64,000 bases of DNA from Cheilinus undulatus (GCF_018320785.1 NC_054878.1:43623023-43687022); one strand, 5' to 3'; shown: positions 20,901-31,600, numbered from the stretch's first letter. The notes: generated from the letters alone by a model not told the origin. Translations and numbers: made by a program.

Positions 20901-23772
20901 GACATTACTTTGTAGAAATCTGTTTCCACTTTGACATTAAAGAGGATTTTAAAAAAATCATGTCATAATAGCTGAATTATATTTACCATGGCTGAACTTT
21001 TAAAGTCAATAAAAAGGTAAAACATCCAAGGAGGTGAATATCTTTCTGGGCAGTGTACCAGTGTCTTAGGGTGATGCCTCCTATTTCAGTTTGGACATGC
21101 AGGAACCAAACAGAGAGCAAGACAATCATTTTTTCATTTAAACGTAAAAAGGAAACTTGGTGTGTTATTATCTGTAGAGAGAGACGCTGCTGAGTTTGTC
21201 ATGTCTTTGGTTTTCTTTTGTTTCTTCCTTTTTTCCAGTTGGCAGCAGTAAAAGCCTCTATCATTTCTACCAATCTAAACAAGACGTCACCCTGCCCTGT
21301 AGTACTCCAATGCCCTCTGGACCTCTACCATGCTCTGAAATGTCATGGTTTCATAGCAGAGCTTCATCAGAGGCTTTTAATATGGTCAATGGAGGAAAGA
21401 TTAACCCGAGGTCACTCAAAACTGGTCGGGTGAGTTTGGGCGCCGACTGTTCTTTGGTCATCAAACGTGTCACTGCTGAGGATGTTGGTCGCTACACGTG
21501 TCGCTGGAACGATGATGATCGTTACAAAGTCAATGTGTATCTCAGTCTGTTTACAAGTAAGTCTCATTTCCATTATAATCAATTTAAAGTATTGCACAAC
21601 ACTCAACCTCAGAAAACATCAGTTATCATCTGACAGACAATATTTTAGACTTCTAGCAGATTTCTGATAAATGATATCAGATATGTGGGCCTAAACTTCT
21701 ACTTCTGTCTAGAAGTCATGTTTTTCATTACTATTAGTACCTTGGAGATCCTGAAACAACCTGAATTCCCTCCTAAAATATTAAGAAACTGTATAAAATG
21801 CCAGTAAAAACAGAATTCAATTATTGTCAAGTCTTATAAACCCATATTGATTCACAATTGAACAGAAACAACATATCAGATGTTGAAACTGAGACATTTT
21901 AACATTTCATGGGAAATATTAGCCATGTTTACCACTATGTATCATCCCCTCTTCTTTTAACAACAGTCTTTAAACGTATGGGAAGTTAGGAGACCAATGG
22001 ATGGAGTTTTGGGGCAGGACTGTTGTCCCATTCTTGTCTGACGTAAGGCTCTAGCTACTCAACAGTCCTGGGTCTTCTTTGCCAGATTTTCCTTTTTCTG
22101 TCAGTGGAAGGTCTGGACTGCAGGCAGACCAATTCAGCCCCTGGACTCTTCTACTGTGAAGCCATGCTGTTGTGATGTATGTAGATGAGCATTGTCTTGC
22201 TTAAATAGTCAAAGCCTTCCCTGAAAGAGACGTTGTCTGGATGGGAGTGTATGTTGCTCTAAAACCTCTCTCTACTTCTCAGCAAATGGAAAAATATCCT
22301 AGTTCCAACATCTGACATGTTGTTTATGCTCTAATGTGAATAAAATGACGCTTAGCGTTAGTTCACGCAGGACACAGAAGTCATACATCCAGTTGTGACC
22401 AGCTGAGGGTTATCTCCCTTCAGCTCCCACAGCCAATCACAGCTCTTTCTCTCAACACTGTGGTCTGTATATATGGCATCATTCTCACTCATTTCTGCTT
22501 GCATCAGAGCACATTCACCATGCTGCTGCTGCTGGCAAAACTTCACCTCCTTTATAGCATAAGGCTTCACATTCTCCACCCCAACCTCCTCCTTTAGGGC
22601 ATAAGGCTTCACCTCCTCCATCCCAGCCTCCTCCTTCAGCTACTCCACCCCAGCCTCCTCCTTTAGAGCATAAGGCTTCACCTCCTCCACCCGAGCCTCT
22701 TCCTTTATAGCATAAGGCTTCACCTCCTCCACCCGAGCCTCCTCCTTTATAGCATAAGGCTTCACCTCCTCCACCCCAGCCTCCTCCTTTATTGCATAAG
22801 GCTTGTTGCACCATCATATTCAATTTCTTGCCACTAGGGATTTAAGGCTTTTGAACCTATTTTATGCATTCAATATGAATTGCCATAAATTTATCTATCT
22901 ATATTGGGGTTTCTAGTATTTTAGTTAGTGTTCCTGACTAAAATATGGGCTTAAGAGGTTTGCAAATCATTGCGTTTTGTTTTTTTATTCACAATTGACA
23001 CAGCATCCAGGGTATTTTGGAATTGGGGTTGCACCACTTTAGAAAGGATAGTTTTGCTAACACCGGACAAAGATACAAACAAAATTGCCAGAGTCATGTA
23101 AGACTCTCTAACTTCCAGCAGGTGCCAAATATTTTTATACTGACATTTTGATTTTTTTCTTTCAGTCTATCAAATACCGACAAGCAGATATCTAAAGGAA
23201 TCAAACAAAGATGATGTCGCGCTACAGTGCAAAGTGTGGAAATTCCCTGATTACACTCCTTGTGGACCAAACAGTTTCCGCTGGTTTAATGAGACAGGAG
23301 CTATCATTACAGATCCTTTAAGACCTTCATCCTGTGAATCTGTTCTGATTGTGACTCGTCAGAGCGGACACAACCAGACATTCACCTGCCAGTTTGTTAA
23401 TGGGGAGAACAATGTGGTGATGAAAGCTGACTACACACCTGTCTTCCCAGGTAGGATCTTTATTCATGCACACCAGTCCATTAAACCGATGTATTTAGTA
23501 GAAAAAGGCTCTAACATAGCTGCCACTGTGGTGACCAGAATGCTAGGGTTGAGCATTTAATCATAACCTGGCTAATATCCTGATATGATCAGTTACAGTT
23601 ATTCATATGTTTTTAGTATTTTTCTTCTTATTAAGCTTCAACAGATTTCCCAGACTAGTTGATCTACATTTTTCAGCACTTGTGTCAGTTTTCATGAACA
23701 GTGTTTTGACCTTTAACTTCTCATTTGTTGTGTTGTATTTCAGAGATGCAGGAGGACGTGAGCCAACAGTAA
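2632..23772 (+). CDS. Copy 1: Ig-Ig-VWA-Ig-Ig receptor-like gene, leader outside window, predicted secreted
   Basis: Exons by splice site and frame: three V1 exons (2632-2952, 4657-4977, 6442-6762), C1 7023-7307, VWA exons 9939-10088, 11394-11513, 13917-14081 and 18727-18867, V2 21239-21556, C2 23166-23450, then a decayed transmembrane/tail region. All exons start and end in phase 1 with GT-AG introns. No exon has a stop. No leader exon like those at 28639 or 40878 is found in the first 2.6 kb, so the signal peptide should lie upstream. The three V exons could be used as alternatives or in series, since all keep the frame. After C2 the first available acceptor gives four residues and a stop, so the product should lack a membrane anchor. 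The function is not known; an extracellular recognition or adhesion role is inferred from the domains. Confidence 0.75.
4657..4977 (+). CDS. Copy 1 V1b exon: Ig V-like domain
   Basis: This exon has the same length and phase as V1a. It differs by a few residues: ESLPC for KPLQC, KQMST for KQTST, RLGMD for RLSLD, and SDCYD for SDCHD. All core and extra cysteines are kept. The frame is open and both splice sites are sound, so the exon looks usable. Confidence 0.85.
6442..6762 (+). CDS. Copy 1 V1c exon: Ig V-like domain
   Basis: This is the most divergent of the three V1 exons and the one next to C1. The changes cluster in the region after the core Trp ([10 protein letters not shown] instead of [10 protein letters not shown]) and at the CDR3-like loop (RRGDSDC). 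The 321-base length, phase 1-1, splice sites and six cysteines are intact. As the V exon nearest to C1, it would be joined by default if only one V1 is used. Confidence 0.85.
7023..7307 (+). CDS. Copy 1 C1 exon: Ig C-like domain
   Basis: A 285-base phase 1-1 exon after a polypyrimidine-ttcag acceptor. It carries the family motifs [23 protein letters not shown], a glycosylation sequon in MNVTRQ, and [15 protein letters not shown]. Compared with copies 2 and 3, both extra cysteines are gone: SSCQP has become SFFQP and DADCF has become DADYF. A new Cys appears two residues further on (YFCNM). The core Cys pair is kept. Confidence 0.85.
7636..9436 (-). mobile_element. Broken Tc1-like transposon fragment
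   Basis: 7636-7733 and 8841-9436 match the inner and right parts of the Tc1 element at 19556-21055, for example the words gctgaagcttggaactcctt and the end block with gggggtgaatat. The left terminal repeat and the transposase C-terminal half are missing. A second element is inserted in the middle (7734-8840). It lies in the intron between C1 and the first VWA exon. Confidence 0.7.
7734..8840. mobile_element. Nested DNA-transposon-like insertion in the Tc1 fragment
   Basis: Comparison with the uninterrupted Tc1 copy near 20465-20475 shows that about 1.1 kb was inserted at a tcata|ggtg site. The ends form an imperfect inverted repeat (tttccatcaagccgtctggt-like on the left, against the reverse complement of an accagaacccctgatggaa-like right end). 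An ata triplet flanks both sides. No transposase is visible, so it is probably non-autonomous. The family is not assigned. Confidence 0.55.
9939..18867 (+). CDS. Copy 1 VWA domain (four exons)
   Basis: Exons are 9939-10088, 11394-11513, 13917-14081 and 18727-18867, all phase 1-1, giving about 192 residues. The metal-ion site (MIDAS) is complete: DGSGS in the first exon, GNTNTG at the second-third exon border and VLLVDG in the third. NIGPEKVQI-like wording ([10 protein letters not shown]), [10 protein letters not shown] and ELYAIGV resemble VWA domains of FACIT collagens. The last exon ends with LCKSIRGP. Large introns hold a mariner element (second intron) and LINE and fold-back repeats (third intron). 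Confidence 0.85.
10089..11393. other. Intron between VWA exons 1 and 2 of copy 1
   Basis: No gene or clear repeat is recognised here. The first 60 bases after the donor resemble the same position in copies 2 and 3 and stay open as a read-through frame. A short (at)n stretch is near 11090. Confidence 0.4.
11583..13468 (-). mobile_element. Tc1/mariner-superfamily transposon
   Basis: Terminal inverted repeats of about 25-28 bases begin cactgtgttccaaattatta on the left and have a matching right end, each flanked by a TA dinucleotide (11581-11582 and 13469-13470), as expected for Tc1/mariner. The element is 1886 bases long and carries a broken transposase on the minus strand. It sits in the intron between VWA exons 2 and 3 of copy 1. 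Confidence 0.85.
12158..13246 (-). pseudogene. Degenerate mariner-like transposase
   Basis: From the ATG at 13246 the minus strand reads [20 protein letters not shown], then meets an early stop. Later pieces in shifted frames show FTDECHATL (second catalytic block), [13 protein letters not shown] (third Asp block) and [15 protein letters not shown] (the DDE/DDD-type C-terminal block). Stops and frameshifts make it inactive. Confidence 0.8.
14826..15763 (-). mobile_element. LINE 3' fragment
   Basis: The minus strand near 15530-15360 reads [20 protein letters not shown], followed by a [10 protein letters not shown] ending. This is the typical C-terminus of fish non-LTR reverse transcriptases. 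The outer 14826-14880 piece with tttatttatatagcac is the common 3' tail. The frame upstream of the RT end is not recognisable. Confidence 0.65.
17033..17784. repeat. Fold-back inverted repeat, arms about 350 bases
   Basis: The left end cggtggccggtaaggacaaa pairs with the right end tttgcccttaccggccac. The complementarity continues inward through the gccagacacactccaaatga region, the caaaacgctctccaagaatc region and the ggcctccaggaggtgct region, to a short centre near 17380-17420. Near-identical aaatgt words flank both ends and may be the target duplication. No transposase is present. Confidence 0.8.
18215..18560. repeat. Diverged tandem repeat, about 55-60 base period
   Basis: The phrase attgcctctttattgccctc recurs with changes about six times, spaced by aagtggacaaaatttgacaa-like words. 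It lies just upstream of VWA exon 4 of copy 1. Confidence 0.65.
19556..21055 (-). mobile_element. Tc1-like transposon, internally degenerate
   Basis: TA-flanked ends begin cagtgccattaaaaggcttc on the left and cactgcccagaaagatattc on the right (reverse complement). Both run into a shared cttggatgttttac block. The minus strand encodes broken transposase: [15 protein letters not shown] near the C-terminus (19746-19991) and [12 protein letters not shown] upstream (20102-20495). Frameshifts separate the pieces. It sits between VWA exon 4 and V2 of copy 1. Confidence 0.85.
21239..21556 (+). CDS. Copy 1 V2 exon: second Ig V-like domain
   Basis: A 318-base phase 1-1 exon. The V-set signs are [29 protein letters not shown] and [10 protein letters not shown], and the strand after the last core Cys is complete. 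The donor is a|gtaagt. It is closer to the V2 exon of copy 2 than to V1 exons, so V1 and V2 diverged before the gene copies split. Confidence 0.85.
21960..23085. repeat. Interspersed repeat, split by a minisatellite
   Basis: 21960-22330 (tgtcccattcttgtctgacg, ggtctggactgcaggcagac) and 22940-23085 (ending ttttggaattggggttg) look like the two parts of one fish interspersed repeat. Similar right ends occur at about 30690-30740 and 42180-42235, upstream of the V1 exons of copies 2 and 3. The family is not assigned. Confidence 0.45.
22545..22808. repeat. Minisatellite, about 45-50 base unit
   Basis: Five to six copies of a unit containing cctttatagcataaggcttc and acctcctccaccc are in tandem, with one shortened copy. 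The open frames across it (Gly-rich on the minus strand) are by-products of the repeat, not genes. It lies in the V2-C2 intron of copy 1. Confidence 0.85.
23166..23450 (+). CDS. Copy 1 C2 exon: second Ig C-like domain
   Basis: A 285-base phase 1-1 exon. It keeps core and extra cysteines ([28 protein letters not shown]), the Trp block [12 protein letters not shown] and the end [12 protein letters not shown]. The donor ag|gtagga is intact. Sequons are at NETG and NQTF. No stops. Confidence 0.85.
23645..23772 (+). pseudogene. Copy 1 decayed transmembrane and tail exons
   Basis: 23645-23710 aligns with the transmembrane exon of copy 2 (36453-36545) but has small deletions and no hydrophobic frame. 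Splicing from C2 to the acceptor at 23644 gives D-F-P-D then TAG at 23656. The first tail exon is missing. The last tail exon starts after an acceptor at 23743 and reads E-M-Q-E-D-V-S-Q-Q then TAA at 23770. Either route ends the protein without a membrane anchor. Confidence 0.75.
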
Positions 23773-24159
23773 CAATGATAAAGCACTTGGTGCTGCTTCT
23801 TCTGTCAAACTGTAACAACTTCCAGACCAAGAAAAAGTCAAACATCATCACAGTCACTCTACAGGACTGGTCTAATTCAATCTTAAATGACTCAGTCATT
23901 GCAGAGGCTGTTTATCCAAACTCAGCAACAGTATGGACCTTTTTCACCTCATGATGGTTTCAAACAGATGTGTACGGTAGAAATGAAGGCCCCAGTGGGC
24001 TATTTGACGCTCTTTGGAAGAACATATTTGATTTTCTGTTCCTGATCCTGATCTTGTGATCAATCTCCTTTTTTTGTTGCAGTTTGAAATTTCTCTATTT
24101 TGCATTACAAACTTTTTGTTTTATTTTTTTTATCTTCTGTCTTTAACTTAGGGTAATTG

Positions 24160-24970
24160 ACTTCCTTCCAGAATCAACAATTTCCTATCATTTCAAAGAA
24201 ATTCCCTTAAATTTCAGTGGAAAATTCTTGAGCACATTTTTCAATCAAAACTATCCCAAAATGTCGTTGAATGTTTCCAGAATATTTGAATGAAACATTA
24301 TGATATAAAAATAGAATAAAAATCCCCCAAACTCCTCTAAATTTCAGAAAAATTTTAGAGCAAATTCCCATGAATGTACATACTAATCTATCAAAATTCA
24401 GAGAAAATTATGGCAGCAAATTCCAAATTCCTAAAATTTCTTATCAGACTCCCCAAAATGTACAACTTGCATTTCCTAAAGAAAACATGAAAATCAAATT
24501 CCAAACTTCCATGAAACTACTTGAAAACTTCATAAGACACCACTCCCCCATCCGACTAAGTTTCCCAATCTAGTTCCTAGAAATTTACAAATGGTTCTCC
24601 AAAAATTTCCATGAAAATAACTGAAAATTACAAAGCAAATTCCCCCTTAAGTTTCAAAGAAAGTACTTTATTTATTCCTTTTTCCACGAGAACCTCATTG
24701 AGATCAAGAAGCTCTTTACAAGAGTGTCCTGGCCAAGATAAGCAGCAGCACTATGAACAGAGTTACAGACATAGAACAGAGAAAGATTAAGAATTAACCT
24801 TGAATTTCAGTGAAAATCTTTTGGCAAAATTTCTTTATATATTTTCCAAATGTTTCAGTGAAAAATTCCCCAAAAATATATATTTTCAAGAAATTCCCCC
24901 TAAAATAACTAATAGTTCTCTAAAATGTTTGTGAAAATTACAAAGCAAATTCACCCTGAAATAATGATAA
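24160..24970. repeat. A-rich degenerate tandem repeat
   Basis: Words like aaattccc, ctaaatttca and tgaaaattacaaagcaaatt recur irregularly every 50-90 bases. There is no coding content. It follows copy 1. Confidence 0.5.
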
Positions 24971-25179
24971 AAATCACAAAATAATGCATACACTACCCAA
25001 CTTTGCATGAAAATGGAAAAAAAAAAATCAAAATTTAATGCTTTTTTGTCATCACTTCTTTACTGCAGCACACCTCTTAAAGCCCAGCTTGACAACATTA
25101 TATAAATAGCTTATGTCTTGTATTACTGCTGACAGCATTTTTCCTCTCTGGTTTGCAGAATCAAATATTCTTGTGGTTG

Positions 25180-25815
25180 ATTTTCAATCCAGAGAATTCA
25201 GCGTAAACTAAAGCCAAGATTGGCTGAACATAAACATGTCATTAGAACAGTCAATCCACAACATCCTATGGCTCTGGATTACAAAGAGGCTGATCATGGC
25301 AGCTACAACTCTGAAAATAAGACAGTCTTTTTGGATATAAAGATTAAAGCAGCACAGTTTCCTGGTCTGAATGTGGGACTGGACTTATTTCCTTTCCTGT
25401 AGCTGATCTTGGATTCAACTGTTCTTACCAACTTCAGAAGAGTGTTCCTGCTTGTTAACTTAAATCTACATTGGTATTGTGCAGATTTAACTATTTGCTT
25501 CAAACTTTTAAAGTGTGCAACTATTTAGCTGATCATGTGACTACCAGTGATCATGTGACCTGATGAGAATCTTTAAAGGAAGCGGCTTGGTGGTCATTTT
25601 GTACTTACCCTACTGAAGGCCTGAAACATGTTGTCATGTTTGTATGAGTCTGTAGTCCTGATGAAATAAAGGCTTTCATTAACAATCCCTCTGAGTGTCT
25701 CAGATCTCTTCAATCATCCAGAGTAGCCTTTCACAGACTTCAGCATGCTGTGGCCCTCAGTGAAACCTGAAAATCTTCAGGGGTCCACCAAAACCCTCAG
25801 ACAACCAAAACATGA
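25180..25815 (+). repeat. Copy 1 downstream trailer block shared by all copies
   Basis: This block, including gcctgaaacatgttgtcatg and a following gatgaaataaaggcttt (AATAAA signal), recurs after copy 2 (about 38600-39130) and copy 3 (about 54810-55385). It therefore travelled with the gene in duplication. It may be a 3' untranslated end or an old repeat. A 60-codon open frame at 25220-25402 within it has no family I recognise. Confidence 0.6.
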
Positions 25816-27950
25816 GGACAAACCTCCATATTTTAACTTTAAATGGAAAAATACTTTTAAAGACACTGGTAGGACTTAGTTTTCCCTAATTATTCAGTAA
25901 TTTTATGATAATAAATAACTCAGTAATAATTCATAAATATTGTATATTAAGGAAGCATTTACCTAGTAATAACGTATGAATTATCTAGTAATTTCTTGTA
26001 ATATTGGGGCAATTCTTTGATAATTAGGTGGTGTTTTATCCTAACCCTAATACACCTATCACACAATTAGCGATATACAGTAGACTGCTCTCTGTTGGAA
26101 ACTACAATACCCATAATTCCACCATTCCTAACCTAACCTTGCAAGAGCAGGGGAGGTGTTGACTTGAAGCTACCCTGCCTCTCATTCTATGATTGACCCA
26201 TCTCTCTTGATTTGAATGCCACACTATCTTCCCAGTTCTCCTTAAGAACTCTTAAAGGCTTCTTGGGAGTACCTGTTAGAAAATCCTGCCATAACAAAAT
26301 TATAAATATGTACAGATTTTCTATAAAATCCAAAACCACCTCAGCTTGCCCCCCTCCCCACCATTCCCATCCACTATTTCGTCTCTTCCCCTGTATAACC
26401 CATACGCTCACTCTGCCACAATGCCAAGAGGAGACGGCCTTCAGTTTCAAACACACAAAAGTAAGAAAAATACAGCAAGAACATGAGTCTAGATTTTCTT
26501 TATGATTGAGAGAGAAAGTCACAGAGCAGGAAAACAATGGACTTTGTTGAAACACGCCCACAGGGAAACGTATTTGGATGAGATTACTTCATTCAGGGAG
26601 GAAACTCTGTCAAGGTGGTTCTTAAGTGAGCCTCACTGAATTTTCTCTTATTTCTCTTACACACTTTAAACATTTACACCATTTAACTGAGAATAACTGA
26701 TTGGTACACACTGGAACAGGAAGTTCTTTTGCATCATGCTTTGTACGCCATCCGATTGTGAATGGTGGTTCGTCCCCAACTGAGGTAGTAACTTTGTTCA
26801 TGGTGCAAAAGTATCCGGTACCCAAAGGCATTCTTGAAAAACTCTGCAGATTGAATCCCATAACACACTGGTGCTAAACCGCCGCTTCATGTCATTTGTA
26901 GGGCTCAACTGCCGTCCCCAACACACCAACAGCATCATGTCAACAGTCAAACCCACCACCAACCAATGCTGGGCCGAGTGCTTGATACCAGAGCTGAAAA
27001 CCCACTCAGGGATTGCATCTCTTCCTCACTGGTTGAGTGAAAAAAAACAAAAGAAGCAGTGGTACTTCACCAGCAGCCGAGGCCTTCTGTTTATTCTAGC
27101 AAAAGATGGAGCTAAACGTCTTTTTCTGTGCTCTCAAACAGAGCTGCCACCACAGCAGTCGAGATGAAAACAGCTGTTCTCTCAGGGAGACACTGGTCAT
27201 AATGGGGGATATTGTTTTAACAGCCGTCTTTTGGGATGAATATGAAAATAATTTGAGAACAAATGGCAAAAAGTACTTTGAATGATCAAGTACTGTTTAC
27301 TAAAAATACAAAAAAAATTCTATCAACTCAGATAAATAGAGCTGAAATAGCTATTTTGGATTTTTAAGTTTAACACAACTCAATTTCTTTTAACAATCTT
27401 CAATTGTTCAGTCTTACAGTGTATTTTAAACTTAGTCCCAACAGACCAGACTTCCCTAACTGAGAGGGTAACTTCATTCATGGTGTAAAATCATCTTAAG
27501 ACTTGTTTTCATTCTGTAGCTTTTAACCCGGCATTAGAGTTGTGTGACCTCTGTCCTTCTATGTTTTAAATTGTTCTGTTAATTCTCTTTTGTTTATTTT
27601 TTCAACTCTAGGCTTTAGGGTGTAAAGGACCCTATGACAAGGTTTTAGGAGTGCCTCTTCATTACCACAACAGCCACAAGATACTGGTGTCATGTTGTCT
27701 CAGGTACAGCAATATGTGTTGGCCTTCCATTAGGGCTGGGTCTATGACATAAATTCATATTGTGTTTAATTTTTATTTCATTTCATTCTATTTTTTTTTT
27801 TTTTATTTTGTTTATTTATTTTGTATATTCAGGTGATAGAACCCCCTTCTCCCCCTAAAACAACCCTGTGATCCCCAGTGATCTTGAAGTTTAAGTTTCA
27901 TTTCTCTCCTGCTGAGGTGTGTCAAGCTGCTGCTGACAACACTACATTTC
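25816..27950. other. Intergenic region between copies 1 and 2, no gene recognised
   Basis: Only short open frames without domain signs are present. Parts are AT-rich (25890-26010) or T-rich (27789-27805). The phrases around 26770-26815 and 27445-27492 resemble each other weakly. Confidence 0.5.
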
Positions 27951-28439
27951 CTGATGTGGGCTTTCACAATCAAAGCACTCAGGCAAATAAAACTAAAGAC
28001 TTGTTCTAAAGGATTTGTTAGAGGTGGTGTGTTTCTCATTGATCCAGCTAAGCTTTAACAACAGTGCTGCCAGCATGTTTACAGCTGCTTCTCTGACCTC
28101 ATTTAAAGCTACAGCGCGCTTCCATGGGTCATCATGGCCTTAGACGAGTAAGTCATCAGTTAGAGCACAGACGTTTAGGCTATTTTTAAATGAATCACTG
28201 CAGCGCTGGGCTCAAGACAAACCGAGTTGATCCCTTGCAGCTTGTGTTAAAGCCTCAAACAGGTTGACAGAGATGCTCTGCGTGCTCTTCTCTGCATGTT
28301 GCTGTTGTTACAGACATCAGACTTGGAGAGGAGAGAACAGTCCTCCAAAAAACATCAAATTTACAAAAGAAAGATGGACTCATTTTATGTTTGTTTATGG
28401 CACCTGAAAAGATTCCGATATTTCCTGCATCAAAGTAAA

Positions 28440-28638
28440 ATTCCCTGATGATCACTCTGAAATAACCCACCGCCATAAGGTTTCTGGGTATTTTTGCTTG
28501 ACGTGTCTAATGCTGTGATAAGATTAGCTTATCTCAGAAACTTAACCACATTAAAGGAAATTGCACAACCATCTGAGGTTCAGATCAAACAAGGAAATGC
28601 CTCGAGAACTTTGCCTGTTTCCTCAGACCAGATGGAGG
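28440..28638 (+). promoter_or_regulatory. Conserved upstream block of copy 2
   Basis: This region is strongly conserved before the leader exons of copies 2, 3 and 4. It includes a C/EBP-like attgcacaac, a GATA-like agcttatctca and Ets-like ggaaat and ttcctc words, with no clear TATA box. The function is inferred from position and conservation between recent duplicates only. Confidence 0.4.
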
Positions 28639-28684
28639 ATGGCTCCGCTGGGGTTGATCTTCATTTTTGTGCTCCAGTTTGGGG
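28639..28684 (+). CDS. Copy 2 leader exon
   Basis: It encodes [15 protein letters not shown] plus one base, a short hydrophobic signal peptide, followed by the donor g|gtaact. Matching leaders are at 40878 and 60014. Confidence 0.85.
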
Positions 28685-31600
28685 GTAACTACTCTTTTAT
28701 TTTATTATTTATCTTTACATGTGTGAAAGTGTGTCATGGTATAGATGTGCAAATGTATGCTGATGATTGTGTTTAATATAAACATGTAAAATCAGCTGAG
28801 CTAGCAGCAAAGGAGCTAGTGGTCAGTCATGTCTGAGGTTTAATATGAGCAGAACTAAAGGTTTGTTCTTCTGCTGTCAGAGCTCTTACATGTTTAGAGG
28901 ATAATTGTATTGACAGGCTGCAGAGCAGTGAAGGGTTAGCGCTGTCGCCTCACAGCATGAAGGTTCCTGGTTCTCTTCCCGTGAATGTGTGGGCTCTCTC
29001 CAAGTACTCTGGCTTCCTCCCACCACCAAAAACATAGTTGTTAGGTTAACTGTGACTCTAATTAGTGATTCTAAATGGGTCGTAGGTGTGAGTGTGAGAG
29101 TGCCTGGTTGTTTGTCTCTGCATGTCAGCTCTGTTACTGACTGGTGTACCCCGCCTCTACCTAGAGAAAGCTGGGATAGGCTCCAGCCCCCTGTGAATCT
29201 GAAAAGGATAAGCAATGTAGAAAATGGATGGATGGTGTTTTAAAACATTGGAGAGTTCATTTTCTCAGCTTTAAATTTAGTTTTAGTCTTAGTTGTTAAA
29301 TTAAATGTATAGGTGCCATATGCATAGTTTGTGTAATTGATGGAAATTTCAGTTTAGTTATTAATTTTTGATTTTTAAATCGCATCGCATTTAAAAGGTC
29401 TTACATGAGTATAATTTGATTGAATATTTGTATCATTATTATTTACATGGTCATAGTATTTTGGTTATTTCATGCTGATGTACTGATGAGTGCTAAGGAT
29501 AAAAATAAGAGACTGTAGCTTTAAGAAGGTCTGGTGGTGCTAGGTGACTGGGTGTAGACGGCATGAGAGCCAAGAGGAGCTCACGGTTTTTCTGACCATG
29601 TTCAGACTGTGTGGAGGTGTTCGTACATACTTGAGGCCATGTTGGACAGATAACATAAGGAGTGGATTCCTCTATGTAGTTTATTTTTTGTATTTTTTGT
29701 TCAATATATCTGAGAAGACGAATTTTTTATAGAGAACACACTTTTTGAAACGTGTCAGCCATAAGCTGAAGGTGGATGGTTTATTGTAAAACCTACAACA
29801 AAATGTTCTAGAGTTTCATTAAGGGTTTTAGCTTCCTGCTCTTGCTGTGGAATTTCTTGCAGTTCCTTCTTTTTGTATTGTATTATTTTTATAAATCTCT
29901 TTTACATGTCCCAAAATCTCTGGAATATCATTCAGCTCATTTTTCCATGCTATGAACTGTACCCAGTCGTCCAACAGGCCTTGGCTAAAGCTGTGCACAG
30001 GGCTGCACCCCCACCATCAGAGAGCTGAGAGACTTTTCACCAATAACTACTAAACTTTTCTATTTCTACCTTATGTTTCCAGCTCTCCAATTTATTTTTT
30101 TTCCCATTAAGTTCTGAAAAAAAGAAGACTGATTCTTTATATTTTATTGATAATGATTTCTGCAGAATTCAGGAATGAGGATTCAAATATACATGCGCAT
30201 GTAAAATATTTAGAATATTACAGAAAGGTTCTTTGTGGTGTGATTATTGACTCTGTCCCATGTAAAGACATCCCTCTCACCTCTTCTTGATTTAATACAG
30301 AAGTTTGGACAGCTCTCAGGGTTTAAGATTAACTGGGATAAGAACATCTGTTAGCCCCTTTCTGATGGTCTTGACCTCAAATATCTTAAAAACCCTTTAG
30401 AATTTCCATTTCTGAGAGATTTAAATATCTGGGAATAAATAATAGAAGACGCCAAAAGCTTCTAGCCTAAATTATCTTAACTTAGCCAAAATTTAAGGAA
30501 ATTTGTGTTTAATCAATTGTTTCTTTGTTGTAGCAATCCTGCTTGGCTATAAATATTATACTGCTGGAAAGCCTGTTTATTTACCCTTTTTTTAAATGGC
30601 GCCATGCATTTGTGGGATGAGCAGCAGTGTCATTGTGATTAAAACATGGGTTTATGAGATTTGACCATCAGTGACTTCTGTGTCATTTACATTGCACACA
30701 TCGTCCCAACTTTTATGAATTGGGTTATAATTTTTCATCCCCTAAGACAACACAGGTTGCACAAGCCACAGGTCAAGAATCAGTCAGTGTCCCACCGTCA
30801 GAGCAAAACTACAGTGTGCATGAACACAGCAGAGTATGTGGAATTATTGGGTAAAGACATTATCCACCAAATCTGTAGATTTATTTTCATCTTTGTCAGC
30901 TCTTCAGAGATCAGATGTTAATGTCCAGAGAGATTCTGTGAAGTTTGATGTGAGGTTGGTTTCTGACACTTCTTCATCTCTTTGTGTCTTTCCAGTGGTC
31001 AACAGTCAAGAGAAGATTTATCGCATCTTCCAACCTGAACAAGACGCCACCCTGCCCTGTGGCTCTCTGTCATCCTCTGGACCTCTGCAGTGCTCTGATA
31101 TTTCATGGCTTTATAACAGAGATCCATCAGAGACCGTTATGGAGGCAAGCAGTGGGGAGGTGAAGCAGACGTCGTCCCGAGCTGACCGGCTGAGTTTGGA
31201 CTCCAACTGTTCTTTGGTCATGAAACGTGTCACTGCTGAGGATGTTGGTCTCTACACGTGTCGACGGAGTGGTTCTGATCCTTACGATGTAAATGTGTAT
31301 CTCAGTGTTTTTACAGGTAAGTCTCAATTCGGAGATTATAATAATGGATTTTATGCACATTTATGGGAGAAAAGATTGCATTGTGTCCAACCTTCCATCT
31401 GCTGGTTTTGGTTTATCACCAGTACTATTATCAGACCTTATACCACTCTAGTCATGATTGTTTGGTCAAAAAAAGAAAAAGTAGAAACTTTTCAGGGTCT
31501 TGTTTGGGTGTCACTAACATTCCATCAGATATCAGAGATTTTCCAACTAAATTTTGATCTTTTTTCTTTCAGTCTTTCCGACACTGACTCGCTCTGATCC

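Noticed and set aside
22515-22823. Minus-strand Gly-rich 102-residue open frame
   Set aside because: It is a direct product of the minisatellite; the repeats drive the composition and no start context or splice logic supports it.
26187-27167. Open frames between copies 1 and 2 as genes
   Set aside because: All are short, overlap on both strands and lack recognisable motifs or matching splice sites.
28632-28688. Upstream ATG at 28632 as the start of copy 2
   Set aside because: That frame gives a polar, Asp/Gly-rich start without a signal peptide and does not join V1 in frame; the ATG at 28639 gives a hydrophobic leader and the right phase.
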